This document shows positions 1-6,755 of a stretch of DNA of 16,663 nucleotides, in pieces. The DNA is from Fervidifonticultor_A sp037443565 (GTDB taxonomy: Bacteria > Sysuimicrobiota > Sysuimicrobiia > Sysuimicrobiales > Humicultoraceae). A program made the position numbers and the translations under genes. The stretch is taken from NCBI GenBank assembly GCA_037443565.1, contig JBBIOB010000060.1:1-16663 (forward strand), in the 5' to 3' direction. Position 1 is the stretch's first letter. Each line of letters begins with the position of its first letter. The notes under the pieces were generated by a model, which was not told where the DNA came from, searched no databases, and saw only the letters and a program-made list of their open reading frames with translations.

Positions 1-167
1 CTGACCATCCGCATGACCTCTTCGTGCAGCAGCGCCACGGTCTCCGCCGACACGGGCGTGACCCCGTCGCGCACCGCCTCCAGGTATCCCCTGAGGTTGG
101 ATAAGGGAGTGCGCAGCTCGTGCGCGATCTTCGCGTCGTCTTCGACCACCAGGATGGGACGCAGCAT
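1..167 (-). CDS. Response-regulator start fused in frame to histidine kinase H-box region (partial, runs off left edge)
   Basis: Reading leftwards from ATG at 167-165 there are 55 open codons to the window edge. Residues 1-14 (MLRPILVVEDDAKI) are a textbook OmpR-type response-regulator N-terminus with the acidic EDD pocket. Residue 15 onward (AHELRTPLSNLRGYLEAVRDG) is the HisKA dimerisation and phospho-acceptor helix, with the phosphorylatable His at residue 16. A response regulator should continue for about 110 receiver residues plus a DNA-binding domain, and a kinase should have a sensor and HAMP before its H-box. Both are missing here, so the frame looks like an internal deletion of an adjacent regulator-kinase pair. 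Both parents would plausibly read ATCGCG at the join, a possible microhomology. The start is 8 nt after the upstream thioredoxin stop, suggesting one operon. A chimeric assembly is an alternative. The two halves are clear; function is doubtful. Confidence 0.7.
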   Translation of the reverse strand, partial: MLRPILVVEDDAKIAHELRTPLSNLRGYLEAVRDGVTPVSAETVALLHEEVMRMV

Positions 168-175
168 GACGCCGA

Positions 176-676
176 CTATCGGGTCACGGTCCGCAGCGTC
201 GAGGTGAGCTCCTCTTCGTTGCGAGGGCCGAAGCCCGACCGCAGGAGCCGTCCCTCCCGGTCGATCACGGCCCAGTATGGTTGGGTCCTGAATCCGTATG
301 CCTGCGCGATGCGGCCGTTCGCGTCAAAACCGTTCGGGAACGTCAACCTGTGCCGGTCGACGAATTCCTTGCTCTTCTCTCTGCTGGACAGCAACCCGAT
401 CCCGACGAACTCGACGCCTCGGTCTTTCCACTCGCCGTAGACTCGCTCCCACACGGGGGCTTCACGGTTACACGTGGTTCACCACTCGGCCCAGAAGAGC
501 AGGACCACCGCCCTGCCTTTGAGATCGGCCAGGCTCAGCGTCTTGCCGCTGAACAGGTCCAGCGTGAACGCCGGGGCGGTCGCCGGCGCCGCCTGGGCGG
601 CGACCGGCGCGATCACCAGCGCGGCGACCAGCACGACGACGCCAACCCACCGCAGCACGGACACAGGCAGGGACAC
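176..676 (-). CDS. TlpA/redoxin-family thioredoxin-like protein, candidate selenoprotein (in-frame TGA at first CXXC position)
   Basis: One 167-codon frame runs from GTG 676 to TAG 176, interrupted only by TGA at 481-479. Residues 1 to about 30 form a signal peptide or membrane anchor (VGVVVLVAALVIAPVAAQA), so the thioredoxin domain would act outside the membrane. The fold follows: SLADLKGRAVVLLFWAEW, then TGA, then TTCNREAPVW. Family members have WCxxC here, so the TGA replaces exactly the nucleophilic first cysteine (residue 66), while the resolving Cys69 and the TQP cis-proline loop near the end are intact. About 100 codons after the TGA remain open and family-like. This fits selenocysteine (UxxC), with a candidate SECIS hairpin at 445-460. 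Alternatives are a TGC-to-TGA mutation or a read error. AGGAGG at 683-678 sits only 1 nt before GTG 676, so the in-frame GTG at 664 is also possible. The response-regulator fragment follows 8 nt downstream. Confidence 0.75.
445..460 (-). promoter_or_regulatory. Candidate bacterial SECIS hairpin downstream of the in-frame TGA
   Basis: On the minus strand GCCCCC (460-455) faces GGGAGC (450-445) around a GTGT loop. Five of six positions pair, with one C-A mismatch. The loop starts 24 nt after the TGA and begins with G then U. Bacterial SECIS elements are hairpins shortly after the UGA with a G, often GU, at the start of the apical loop. A competing fold exists: CCACGTG (477-471) can pair with CGTGTGG (455-449) using two G-U pairs. 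A short GC-rich hairpin can occur by chance in this DNA, so this is supportive rather than decisive. Confidence 0.4.
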
Positions 677-852
677 TCCTCCTGAAGATCCGATTCTTTG
701 CTCTGTCTCCAGATACTACGCACGGCGCCCCCGGAGTATTCGCGGCGCCCGGCGCGTTGCATATGTAACACTCAGTGTGCCGCACGCATCGTCAAGAGAC
801 GATAAAGGGCGGCCGGAGCCTCCGCCTCGGCCGGCCCGAGAGGGGGGCACGG
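677..852. promoter_or_regulatory. Divergent intergenic region between the thioredoxin and dienelactone hydrolase genes
   Basis: These 176 bases separate two divergent genes and must hold both promoters. A perfect small palindrome, ACACT-C-AGTGT at 768-778, lies beside the AT-rich patch ATATGTAA and could be an operator. On the minus strand a TTGACG sits near 789-784, but I find no well-spaced -10 for it. A 4-bp CGTC/GACG hairpin lies near 789-800. No promoter can be assigned with confidence. Confidence 0.25.
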
Positions 853-1794
853 ATGAGCGATCTGCAGCAATACATCGTTGAGGAATGGGCCGAGGACTAT
901 CAGGCGGGACGCCTGCCCCGGCGGGAGTTTCTGCGCCGGATCACGATCATGGCGGGCGGCGTCGCCCTGGCCGTCCCGATGCTCGAGCGGCTCGGCATGG
1001 CGGCCACGCCCGTGGAGTTGATGGACGCCCTGGCCATGGGCCCGGAGCTCGTGGCGCAGCAGACCGGCATCACCGTGCCGCCCGACGATCCGGCGCTCGA
1101 GGCCGGCATGATCACGTACCCACGGACGGGCGGTGGAGAGCCAAACATCGCATACCTGGCCCGGCCGCGGGCGACGGGATCCCACCCCGGGGTGGTGGTC
1201 ATCCACGAAAACCGCGGCCTGCTCGAGCACTTCAAGGACGTCGCCCGGCGCTTTGCAAAGCAGGGGTACATCGCGCTGGCGGTCGATCTCGCCGCGCCCG
1301 CGGGTGGCACCGCGCGGTTCGCCGACTCGGCCCAGGTCACGTCGGTGCTGGGCCAGACGTCGCCCGACCAGCATGTCGCGATGCTGAACGACGCGTTCCG
1401 CCGACTCCAGCAGGTTCCGGGCGTGCGGGGTGACCGGATCGGCACCATCGGCTGGTGCTTCGGCGGCGGCATGGTCTGGCGGTTCATCACGCAGAATCCT
1501 GACCTGCGCGCCGCGGCGCCGTTCTACGGCCCCAACCCGCGGATCGACGCCGTGCCGAGAATCCGTGCCGCGGTGCTGGCCGTCTACGGGGAGCTGGATG
1601 CCCGGATCAACGCCGGCATCCCGGCGATCCGCGAGGCGATGCAGCGGGCGAACATTGTGCACGAGATCCACATCTACACAGGCGCCGACCATGCCTTCTT
1701 CAACGATACCGGCCAACGCTACCATCGGGCGTCGGCCGACGACGCCTGGCGGCGCGTGCTCGGCTGGTTCGAGCGCCATCTCAAGGCGGCCTGA
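853..1794 (+). CDS. Dienelactone hydrolase family protein, Tat-exported
   Basis: This 313-residue alpha/beta hydrolase belongs to the dienelactone hydrolase (carboxymethylenebutenolidase-like) family, which opens lactone or ester rings with a cysteine nucleophile. The Cys-Asp-His triad is visible: Cys202 in TIGWCFGGG, Asp249 in YGELDARI and His280 in GADHAFF. VVVIHENRGL near residues 115-125 is the usual oxyanion-side strand of this family. The N-terminus has a twin-arginine-like signal, RREFLRR followed by ITIMAGGVALAVPML (about residues 18-42), so the enzyme is probably exported folded. ATG 853 is chosen over upstream in-frame starts because AGGGGGG at 841-847 precedes it and the family N-terminus MSDLQQYIVEEWAEDY begins here. 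The natural substrate is unknown. It is divergent from the thioredoxin gene and followed by a strong hairpin. Confidence 0.9.
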   Translation: MSDLQQYIVEEWAEDYQAGRLPRREFLRRITIMAGGVALAVPMLERLGMAATPVELMDALAMGPELVAQQTGITVPPDDPALEAGMITYPRTGGGEPNIAYLARPRATGSHPGVVVIHENRGLLEHFKDVARRFAKQGYIALAVDLAAPAGGTARFADSAQVTSVLGQTSPDQHVAMLNDAFRRLQQVPGVRGDRIGTIGWCFGGGMVWRFITQNPDLRAAAPFYGPNPRIDAVPRIRAAVLAVYGELDARINAGIPAIREAMQRANIVHEIHIYTGADHAFFNDTGQRYHRASADDAWRRVLGWFERHLKAA

Positions 1795-1809
1795 CACTCG
1801 GCAAGGTGG

Positions 1810-1833
1810 GGCCCGGCCAGTCTTGGCCGGGCC
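1810..1833 (+). terminator. Hairpin after the dienelactone hydrolase gene
   Basis: A perfect 10-bp stem, GGCCCGGCCA against TGGCCGGGCC with a GTCT loop, starts 15 nt after the stop codon. There is no T-run after it (TCGCATC follows), so it may be a weak or Rho-assisted terminator or an mRNA-stabilising hairpin. GNAT homology begins about 45 bp after it, so the terminator may also mark a deletion junction. Confidence 0.65.
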
Positions 1834-1878
1834 TCGCATCACCCTACGCCACATCCCCGCCCGACGTGGTTTAATGGC

Positions 1879-2148
1879 GACGTCTACATCGGCCTCAGCC
1901 AGTTGAAGCGCAGCCACGGCGACCCGAGCCTGCTGCACCAGGAGCTGACCGGCGTCATCGCCCCGTTTCAGGGGCACAAGGTGGCCACCGCGTTGAAGCT
2001 CAGGACTGTGGAGTACGCGCGGCAGCACGGCTACCGCACGATCCGCACGTTCAACAGCAGCCGCAACGAAGCCATGCTGGCCATCAACCGCAAGCTGGGA
2101 TTCGTGCCGATGCCCGCGTGGATCGGCTTTGTGAAGGCGTTCGCCTGA
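1879..2148 (+). pseudogene. GNAT N-acetyltransferase, C-terminal fragment
   Basis: The frame beginning GDVYIGLSQLKRSH at about 1879 and ending at TGA 2146-2148 reads as the C-terminal half of a GNAT acetyltransferase. It holds the acetyl-CoA binding stretch TGVIAPFQGHKVATALK (a variant of the Q/RxxGxG/A loop, with the expected glycine-rich turn partly changed to GHKVA) and the closing strand-helix NEAMLAINRKLGFV. A GNAT domain normally has about 70 or more further residues before this. Upstream in the frame there are only non-homologous codons running into the terminator hairpin. No good start or ribosome site is seen: the nearest ATG (1874) is in another frame and stops soon, and TTG 1903 would remove more of the domain. 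It is most likely a remnant. Confidence 0.75.
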
Positions 2149-2169
2149 TGGCCTACGGGCCCAATCTCC

Positions 2170-3312
2170 CTATGCCCGCGCGCTCAGGACCTCGCGCATC
2201 CGCTCACCGACAATCGCGTCTTCACCGTCCATCAGCGTGTGGACGACCACATTGATGACATCGCCATCGAGGCGCACCCACACGCTCGGGGTGCCCTCGC
2301 GCAGCCGCTGCTCGGCTGCAGCCACTGTGATCCCGGCGTCCGGCGCAAGGCTGACCCGCAGCTGCATCCACGGACCCTGGCGCGGCCACGTGGGCTCGAC
2401 CGTCACATGCGACAACCCCTCGAGCGCTGCGGCGACGATCCGGATACGCCGCTCCTGAAGCGCGAACCGCGCCTGGTGATCGGCGTTGAACCACTCGCGC
2501 AGCGCGGCCACCGTGGCCGCGATCTCCTGCCGGTCGACCTTGTAGCCGCGACCGATCGCGCGGTTCTCATACGTCTCATAGCCGATGAAGCCATTCGTCT
2601 GGGCGGCCTCGACCAGGTCCGCGCGGCCGCACAGGATCCCGGCGGACTGCACCGAGCCGAAGTACTTGGCCCCGAAGCAGACGAGATCCGCCCCGCTCTG
2701 CCCCGCGAGCCAGGTCATGCGCTCCAGGGGATAGACTTCGGAGGCGGCATCGACCAGGACCGCCACACCCCTGGCCCGCGCGATGCGGACCACGTCGGGG
2801 ATGGACAAGGTCCCAGGCGCGCCCTCTTCGCGGGCGAGGTAGAGCACACCCGCCGTCTGAGGGCCGATGACCGCCGTGAGCTGCGCCGCCGTCGTCCCGC
2901 GCTCATCCCCCACCTCGAGCAGTACGCCGCCCGGAACTGTCACCGCGCGGTCGTAGCGGTAGCGCATCGGCCTCTGGATGAGGAACTCGCGCCGCAGGCC
3001 GGTCACGTCGGGCAGGCGGGCGATGCGCGCGGGATCCCTGCCTGTCATGATGGCTGCCGCGCCCAGCACGAGTGCGGCGAAGCACCCCGAGGTGACGAGC
3101 GCCGCCTCGGCCCCGAGCAGCCGCGCGACGGTGCGGCCCGAGCGCTCGAGCAGCTCGGCCATGTCGACATAGCGCGCGTTGGCCTCGTCCATCGCGGCCC
3201 GCACGCCCGGCGAGATGATGGACCCGCCGAGCACGGTGACGTTGCCGCGCGCATTGATGATGCGGCGGATGCCGAGGTCTCCGTATACATCTCTTGCCTG
3301 TGTGCCCTGCAT
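2170..3312 (-). CDS. SelA-like PLP-dependent enzyme (aminotransferase fold type I)
   Basis: This 380-residue protein has the fold and motifs of the SelA-like/D-glucosaminate-6-phosphate ammonia-lyase group of PLP enzymes. The start, YGDLGIRRIINARGNVTVLGG, is characteristic of that group. LVTSGCFAAL near residues 72-81 binds the cofactor phosphate, VDAASEVYP contains the PLP-contacting Asp188, and GAKYFGSVQSAG carries the probable Schiff-base lysine at residue 216. True selenocysteine synthase (SelA) is about 460 residues with an extra N-terminal domain, absent here, so this is unlikely to be the Sec-tRNA enzyme even though a candidate selenoprotein lies nearby. The substrate is probably an amino acid or amino sugar acid. 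ATG 3312 is chosen because GGAGGG (3327-3322) lies 9 nt upstream and homology starts there. A terminator-like hairpin sits in its leader. It converges on the GNAT remnant. Confidence 0.85.
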   Translation of the reverse strand: MQGTQARDVYGDLGIRRIINARGNVTVLGGSIISPGVRAAMDEANARYVDMAELLERSGRTVARLLGAEAALVTSGCFAALVLGAAAIMTGRDPARIARLPDVTGLRREFLIQRPMRYRYDRAVTVPGGVLLEVGDERGTTAAQLTAVIGPQTAGVLYLAREEGAPGTLSIPDVVRIARARGVAVLVDAASEVYPLERMTWLAGQSGADLVCFGAKYFGSVQSAGILCGRADLVEAAQTNGFIGYETYENRAIGRGYKVDRQEIAATVAALREWFNADHQARFALQERRIRIVAAALEGLSHVTVEPTWPRQGPWMQLRVSLAPDAGITVAAAEQRLREGTPSVWVRLDGDVINVVVHTLMDGEDAIVGERMREVLSARA

Positions 3313-3357
3313 CGCGATGCTCCCTCCGGCGCGAGTCGCCCTGGCCAGGGGCCAACG

Positions 3358-3384
3358 AAAAGAGGCATAGCCAGGATCTATGCC
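3358..3384 (-). terminator. Rho-independent-type terminator or attenuator in the SelA-like gene leader
   Basis: On the minus strand GGCATAG (3384-3378) and CTATGCC (3370-3364) form a perfect 7-bp stem with a 7-nt loop, followed directly by TCTTTT. It ends about 45 nt before the SelA-like start codon. The nearest upstream gene, the small membrane protein, is on the other strand, so the terminator would act on a transcript starting between 3385 and 3586, as an attenuator would. I recognise no known riboswitch aptamer in 3385-3540. Confidence 0.6.
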
Positions 3385-3586
3385 CCTCCCCGTGCCTGTA
3401 ACGCCGTGATCCGTCGCGAGGTCCACACCCGCGTCGGGGCGGCCGTTTCTCCGGCAAGCACACTCCTTCATCGACGGCGCCCGAATTCCTCCGGACACGT
3501 AGGCTGGCTTACAGACGCGCTGGCCTTGCCCCCGGGAGCATGAGGCGACATACTTGGGACAACGACGTACGACGGGGGTGGACGAC

Positions 3587-4048
3587 ATGGGCACGCACGG
3601 CGCCACGCACCAGGCCGGATCGGGGGGGATCACTCGGGAGAAGGCCCTCCGGGCGGTTGCGGCGGGTATCGTCGGGACAATCGCGTTCGATCTGTTCGGC
3701 CTCGTACTGGGACAGGGGTGGGATCTTCCCGGCCTGCTCGGGGAACGCATCGGCGGTGGGCTGTTCGTCGGCGCGCTGGCGCATTACGCCAACGGAATCC
3801 TCCTCGCAGTCATCTTCGCCGGGCTGGCGCCGCTGTTCGTTGGCGCGCTCTGGCTGCGTGCGGTGCAGTTCATCACGATCCAGACGATCTTCGGCGTGTG
3901 GCTCTTCATGATGCCGGTCATGGGTATGGGCGCCCTGGGGCTCAACATGGGCATCATGGCCCCTGTCATGGCGCTGGTACGCCACTGGCTGTACGCCGTT
4001 GTCCTGGGCCTGGTCTACGCGCGGATGCTGGAAGGGTCCGGAGAGTAG
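3587..4048 (+). CDS. Small multi-pass membrane protein of unknown function
   Basis: The product has 153 residues with about four hydrophobic segments: ALRAVAAGIVGTIAFDLFGLVLG, the NGILLAVIFAGLAPLFVGALW region, FITIQTIFGVWLFMMPVMGMG and the C-terminal HWLYAVVLGLVYARM region. A polar N-terminus of about 20 residues precedes the first. It resembles the uncharacterised small integral membrane proteins found in many GC-rich bacteria. I recognise no catalytic motif and assign no function. ATG 3587 is preferred over an earlier in-frame TTG (3554) because GGGGGTG at 3574-3580 is well placed. It is divergent from the SelA-like gene and about 140 bp before the phosphorylase on the same strand. Confidence 0.75.
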   Translation: MGTHGATHQAGSGGITREKALRAVAAGIVGTIAFDLFGLVLGQGWDLPGLLGERIGGGLFVGALAHYANGILLAVIFAGLAPLFVGALWLRAVQFITIQTIFGVWLFMMPVMGMGALGLNMGIMAPVMALVRHWLYAVVLGLVYARMLEGSGE

Positions 4049-4185
4049 CGCGAAGCCCACCGGTCTCATCTCGATGACCTCGACCGCCCCCCGGTAGGGG
4101 AGGCAGGAACGCGGTATGCCCACCGAAGAAGCCAACCGAGCAACTGCGCGATGCCACGTCCTCAGTGATGAAGTGAGGTCATCGA

Positions 4186-6744
4186 TTGGTGCGCCCTTCA
4201 AAGACGTTCACCATCACTCCCGCGATTCCGGCAGAACTGGAGCGCCTGTTCGAGCTCGCCGCAAATCTTCGGTGGGCCTGGGATCATGAGACCATCGACC
4301 TGTTCCGCCGTCTCGACGCCGATCTGTGGGAGACCAGCGGCCACAATCCCGTCTCCATGCTCGGCACGCTCGCCCAGGAACGGCTGGAGGCCGCAGCATC
4401 CGACGATAGTATCCTGGCCTACTACCGCCGGGTCTGTGAGGCGCTCGACCAGTATCTTGCGAACCAGACCGCATGGTACCGCAAGACTCATCAGCGAGAA
4501 GGCCTGCGGATCGGCTATCTGTCGGCGGAGTATGGTCTCACCGAGTGCCTCCCCATCTACTCGGGCGGGATGGGGGTGCTCGCCGGCGACCACCTGAAAG
4601 CCTCCAGCGACCTCGGGATCCCCCTTATCGGCGTAGGGCTGCTGTATCAGCGCGGCTACTTCCACCAGTACCTCAACGTCGACGGATGGCAGCAAGAAGC
4701 GTACGTGCCCAGCGACTTCTACACGATGCCGCTGGCGCTGGAGCGCCGCCCCGACGGGAGTCCGGTGACCATCACCGTCACATATCCCGGCCGGGATGTT
4801 GAGGCGCAGGTCTGGCGGGCCCAGGTCGGCCGCGTGCCGCTCTATCTCCTCGACGCGAACATCGCCGCGAATCGCCCTGAAGACCGCCGCATCACCGAGC
4901 AGCTCTACGGTGGCGATCAGGAGATGCGGCTCATGCAGGAGATCATGCTCGGCATCGGCGGCGTGCGGGCGCTGGATGCGCTCGGGCGGCGGCCGACCGT
5001 CTGTCACATGAACGAAGGGCATGCCGCGTTTGCCGTCCTGGAACGCATCCGGCTCATCATGGCCGAGCACGGGGTCGCGTTCCACGAGGCCGCGGAAGCC
5101 GCGTCCGCTTCAAGCGTCTTCACCACACATACGCCGGTACCGGCGGGCCACGACTACTTCCCTCCCGAACTCATGGACAGGTACTTCGAGGAGTACTACC
5201 CCCAGCTCGGCCTGACCAGGGACGAGTTCCTCGGGCTGGGGCGGCAGCATCTGGATGAACAGCGCGAACTGTTCAGCATGACCGTCCTGGCGCTGCGCCT
5301 GTCCGCCCATCGCAACGCCGTGAGCCAACTCCACGGGAAGGTGACCCGGAGGATGTGGCAGAGTCTCTGGCCGGGTGTCCCGCAGAACGAGGTCCCCATT
5401 GCGGCCAAGACCAACGGCGTCCATCTGCGGTCGTGGATCTCCCACGACCTGGACCAGCTCTTCGACCGCTACGTGGGCCCCCACTGGAGGGATTCGCCGG
5501 CGGATGAGGCGATCTGGCGCCGGCTGGAGACGATTCCCGCGGAGGAGTTGTGGCGCACCCACGAGCGCCGGCGGGAACGGCTGGTGGCCTTTGCGCGGCG
5601 GCGCATCCAGACCCAGCTCCGGCGCCGGGGCGCGCCGCCGGCCGAGATGGCCGAGGCCAGCGACGTGCTCGACCCTGAGGTGCTGACCATCGGCTTCGGG
5701 CGGCGCTTCACCGACTACAAGCGCGCCGCGCTACTGCTGCGCGATCCCGATCGGCTCGCGGCGATCTTGAACCACCCCGAGCGCCCGGTCCAGATCATCT
5801 ACGCGGGCAAGGCGCATCCCCGGGATGATCCCGGCAAAGAGCTCATCCGACGGATCATCCACCTCTGCCGCCAGGACCGGTTCGCCCGGCGCATCGTGTT
5901 CCTGGAGGACTACGACATGGCCGTCGCCCGCTACATGGTCCAGGGCTCGGATGTATGGCTCAACACGCCCCGCCGGACCCATGAGGCGAGCGGCACGAGC
6001 GGCATGAAGGCCGCCGCCAACGGCGTCCTCAACCTGAGCATCCTCGACGGGTGGTGGGACGAGGCGTACACCCCGGCTGTAGGATGGGCCATCGGCCATG
6101 GAGAGATCTACGACAACGAAGAGATGCAGGACGCGATCGAGTCACGTGTCCTCTACGATCTCCTCGAGAAGGAGGTCGTGCCCCTGTTCTACCAGCGGGG
6201 ACGAGATGGACTCCCGCGCGGGTGGATCGAGCGGGTGAAGACCTCCATGCACGCCCTCTGCCCGGTGTTCAACACCAGCCGTCTCGTCCGTGAGTATGTG
6301 GAACGGTGCTACCTCCCCTCGTTTGCGCGAGGGCAGCGACTGTCCGAGGACGGCATGGCGCGGGCCAGGGTGCTGGCCGCCTGGAAGCGCCGGGTGCGGC
6401 AGCACTGGCACGAGGTCCGGGTCGAAACGGTCGACAGTCCCGACGGGACGACGCTCCGAGTCGGCAGCCTCCTGAAGGTGCAGGCCAGGGTGATCCTGGG
6501 TAGCCTGTCGCCGGACGACGTGTCGGTGCAGCTCTACTTCGGTGGGCTGGACGCGACCGGCGCCATCACGGACGGGACGGTAATCCCCATGGCGGCCAAT
6601 GGAGCCCGCCAGGACAGGGCGCTGATCTTCGAAGCCGAGATGCCCGCGCGCACCAGCGGCCGACACGGGCTGACGGTCCGCGTGCTGCCGCGCCACCCCG
6701 ACCTGGCCACGCCCGTCGAGATGGGCCTGGTGGTGTGGGCGTAG
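4186..6744 (+). CDS. glgP: Alpha-glucan (glycogen/maltodextrin) phosphorylase, GT35
   Basis: At 852 residues this is the short bacterial GT35 phosphorylase. It releases glucose-1-phosphate from the non-reducing ends of alpha-1,4-glucans in the cytoplasm using PLP. An N-terminal DUF3417-type region (LFELAANLRWAWDHETIDLF) starts the protein. The catalytic core follows, with EYGLTECLPIYSGGMGVLAGDH, CHMNEGHAAF, TTHTPVPAGHDYF, TNGVHLRSW, GFGRRFTDYKRA and KAHPRDDPGK. The PLP lysine is Lys608 in EASGTSGMKAAANG, before LDGWWDEAY. The C-terminal 100 residues are a beta-rich extension. GAGG at 4175-4178 fits TTG 4186; GTG 4189 is the alternative. The stop is followed within 12 nt by the next gene, suggesting co-transcription. 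Confidence 0.95.
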   Translation: MVRPSKTFTITPAIPAELERLFELAANLRWAWDHETIDLFRRLDADLWETSGHNPVSMLGTLAQERLEAAASDDSILAYYRRVCEALDQYLANQTAWYRKTHQREGLRIGYLSAEYGLTECLPIYSGGMGVLAGDHLKASSDLGIPLIGVGLLYQRGYFHQYLNVDGWQQEAYVPSDFYTMPLALERRPDGSPVTITVTYPGRDVEAQVWRAQVGRVPLYLLDANIAANRPEDRRITEQLYGGDQEMRLMQEIMLGIGGVRALDALGRRPTVCHMNEGHAAFAVLERIRLIMAEHGVAFHEAAEAASASSVFTTHTPVPAGHDYFPPELMDRYFEEYYPQLGLTRDEFLGLGRQHLDEQRELFSMTVLALRLSAHRNAVSQLHGKVTRRMWQSLWPGVPQNEVPIAAKTNGVHLRSWISHDLDQLFDRYVGPHWRDSPADEAIWRRLETIPAEELWRTHERRRERLVAFARRRIQTQLRRRGAPPAEMAEASDVLDPEVLTIGFGRRFTDYKRAALLLRDPDRLAAILNHPERPVQIIYAGKAHPRDDPGKELIRRIIHLCRQDRFARRIVFLEDYDMAVARYMVQGSDVWLNTPRRTHEASGTSGMKAAANGVLNLSILDGWWDEAYTPAVGWAIGHGEIYDNEEMQDAIESRVLYDLLEKEVVPLFYQRGRDGLPRGWIERVKTSMHALCPVFNTSRLVREYVERCYLPSFARGQRLSEDGMARARVLAAWKRRVRQHWHEVRVETVDSPDGTTLRVGSLLKVQARVILGSLSPDDVSVQLYFGGLDATGAITDGTVIPMAANGARQDRALIFEAEMPARTSGRHGLTVRVLPRHPDLATPVEMGLVVWA

Positions 6745-6755
6745 GACGGCCCCCG

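Noticed and set aside
479..481. Recoding of TGA as a sense codon genome-wide
   Set aside because: Dienelactone hydrolase, GNAT, lethal-factor-like, PIN, SIR2 and AlbA_2 frames all end at TGA at normal positions.
772..2028. 418-codon open frame on the minus strand opposite the dienelactone hydrolase
   Set aside because: It is an antisense shadow in GC-rich DNA. The plus-strand frame carries the family motifs and triad; this one has no recognisable domain.
2170..3312. True selenocysteine synthase SelA serving the candidate selenoprotein
   Set aside because: The protein lacks the SelA N-terminal domain and is about 80 residues too short; it fits the SelA-like lyase group. It should not be used as evidence for Sec.
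2239..3543. 434-codon plus-strand frame opposite the SelA-like gene
   Set aside because: It lies antisense to a clearly conserved PLP enzyme, and its composition is Arg/Pro/Asp/His-rich with no motif.
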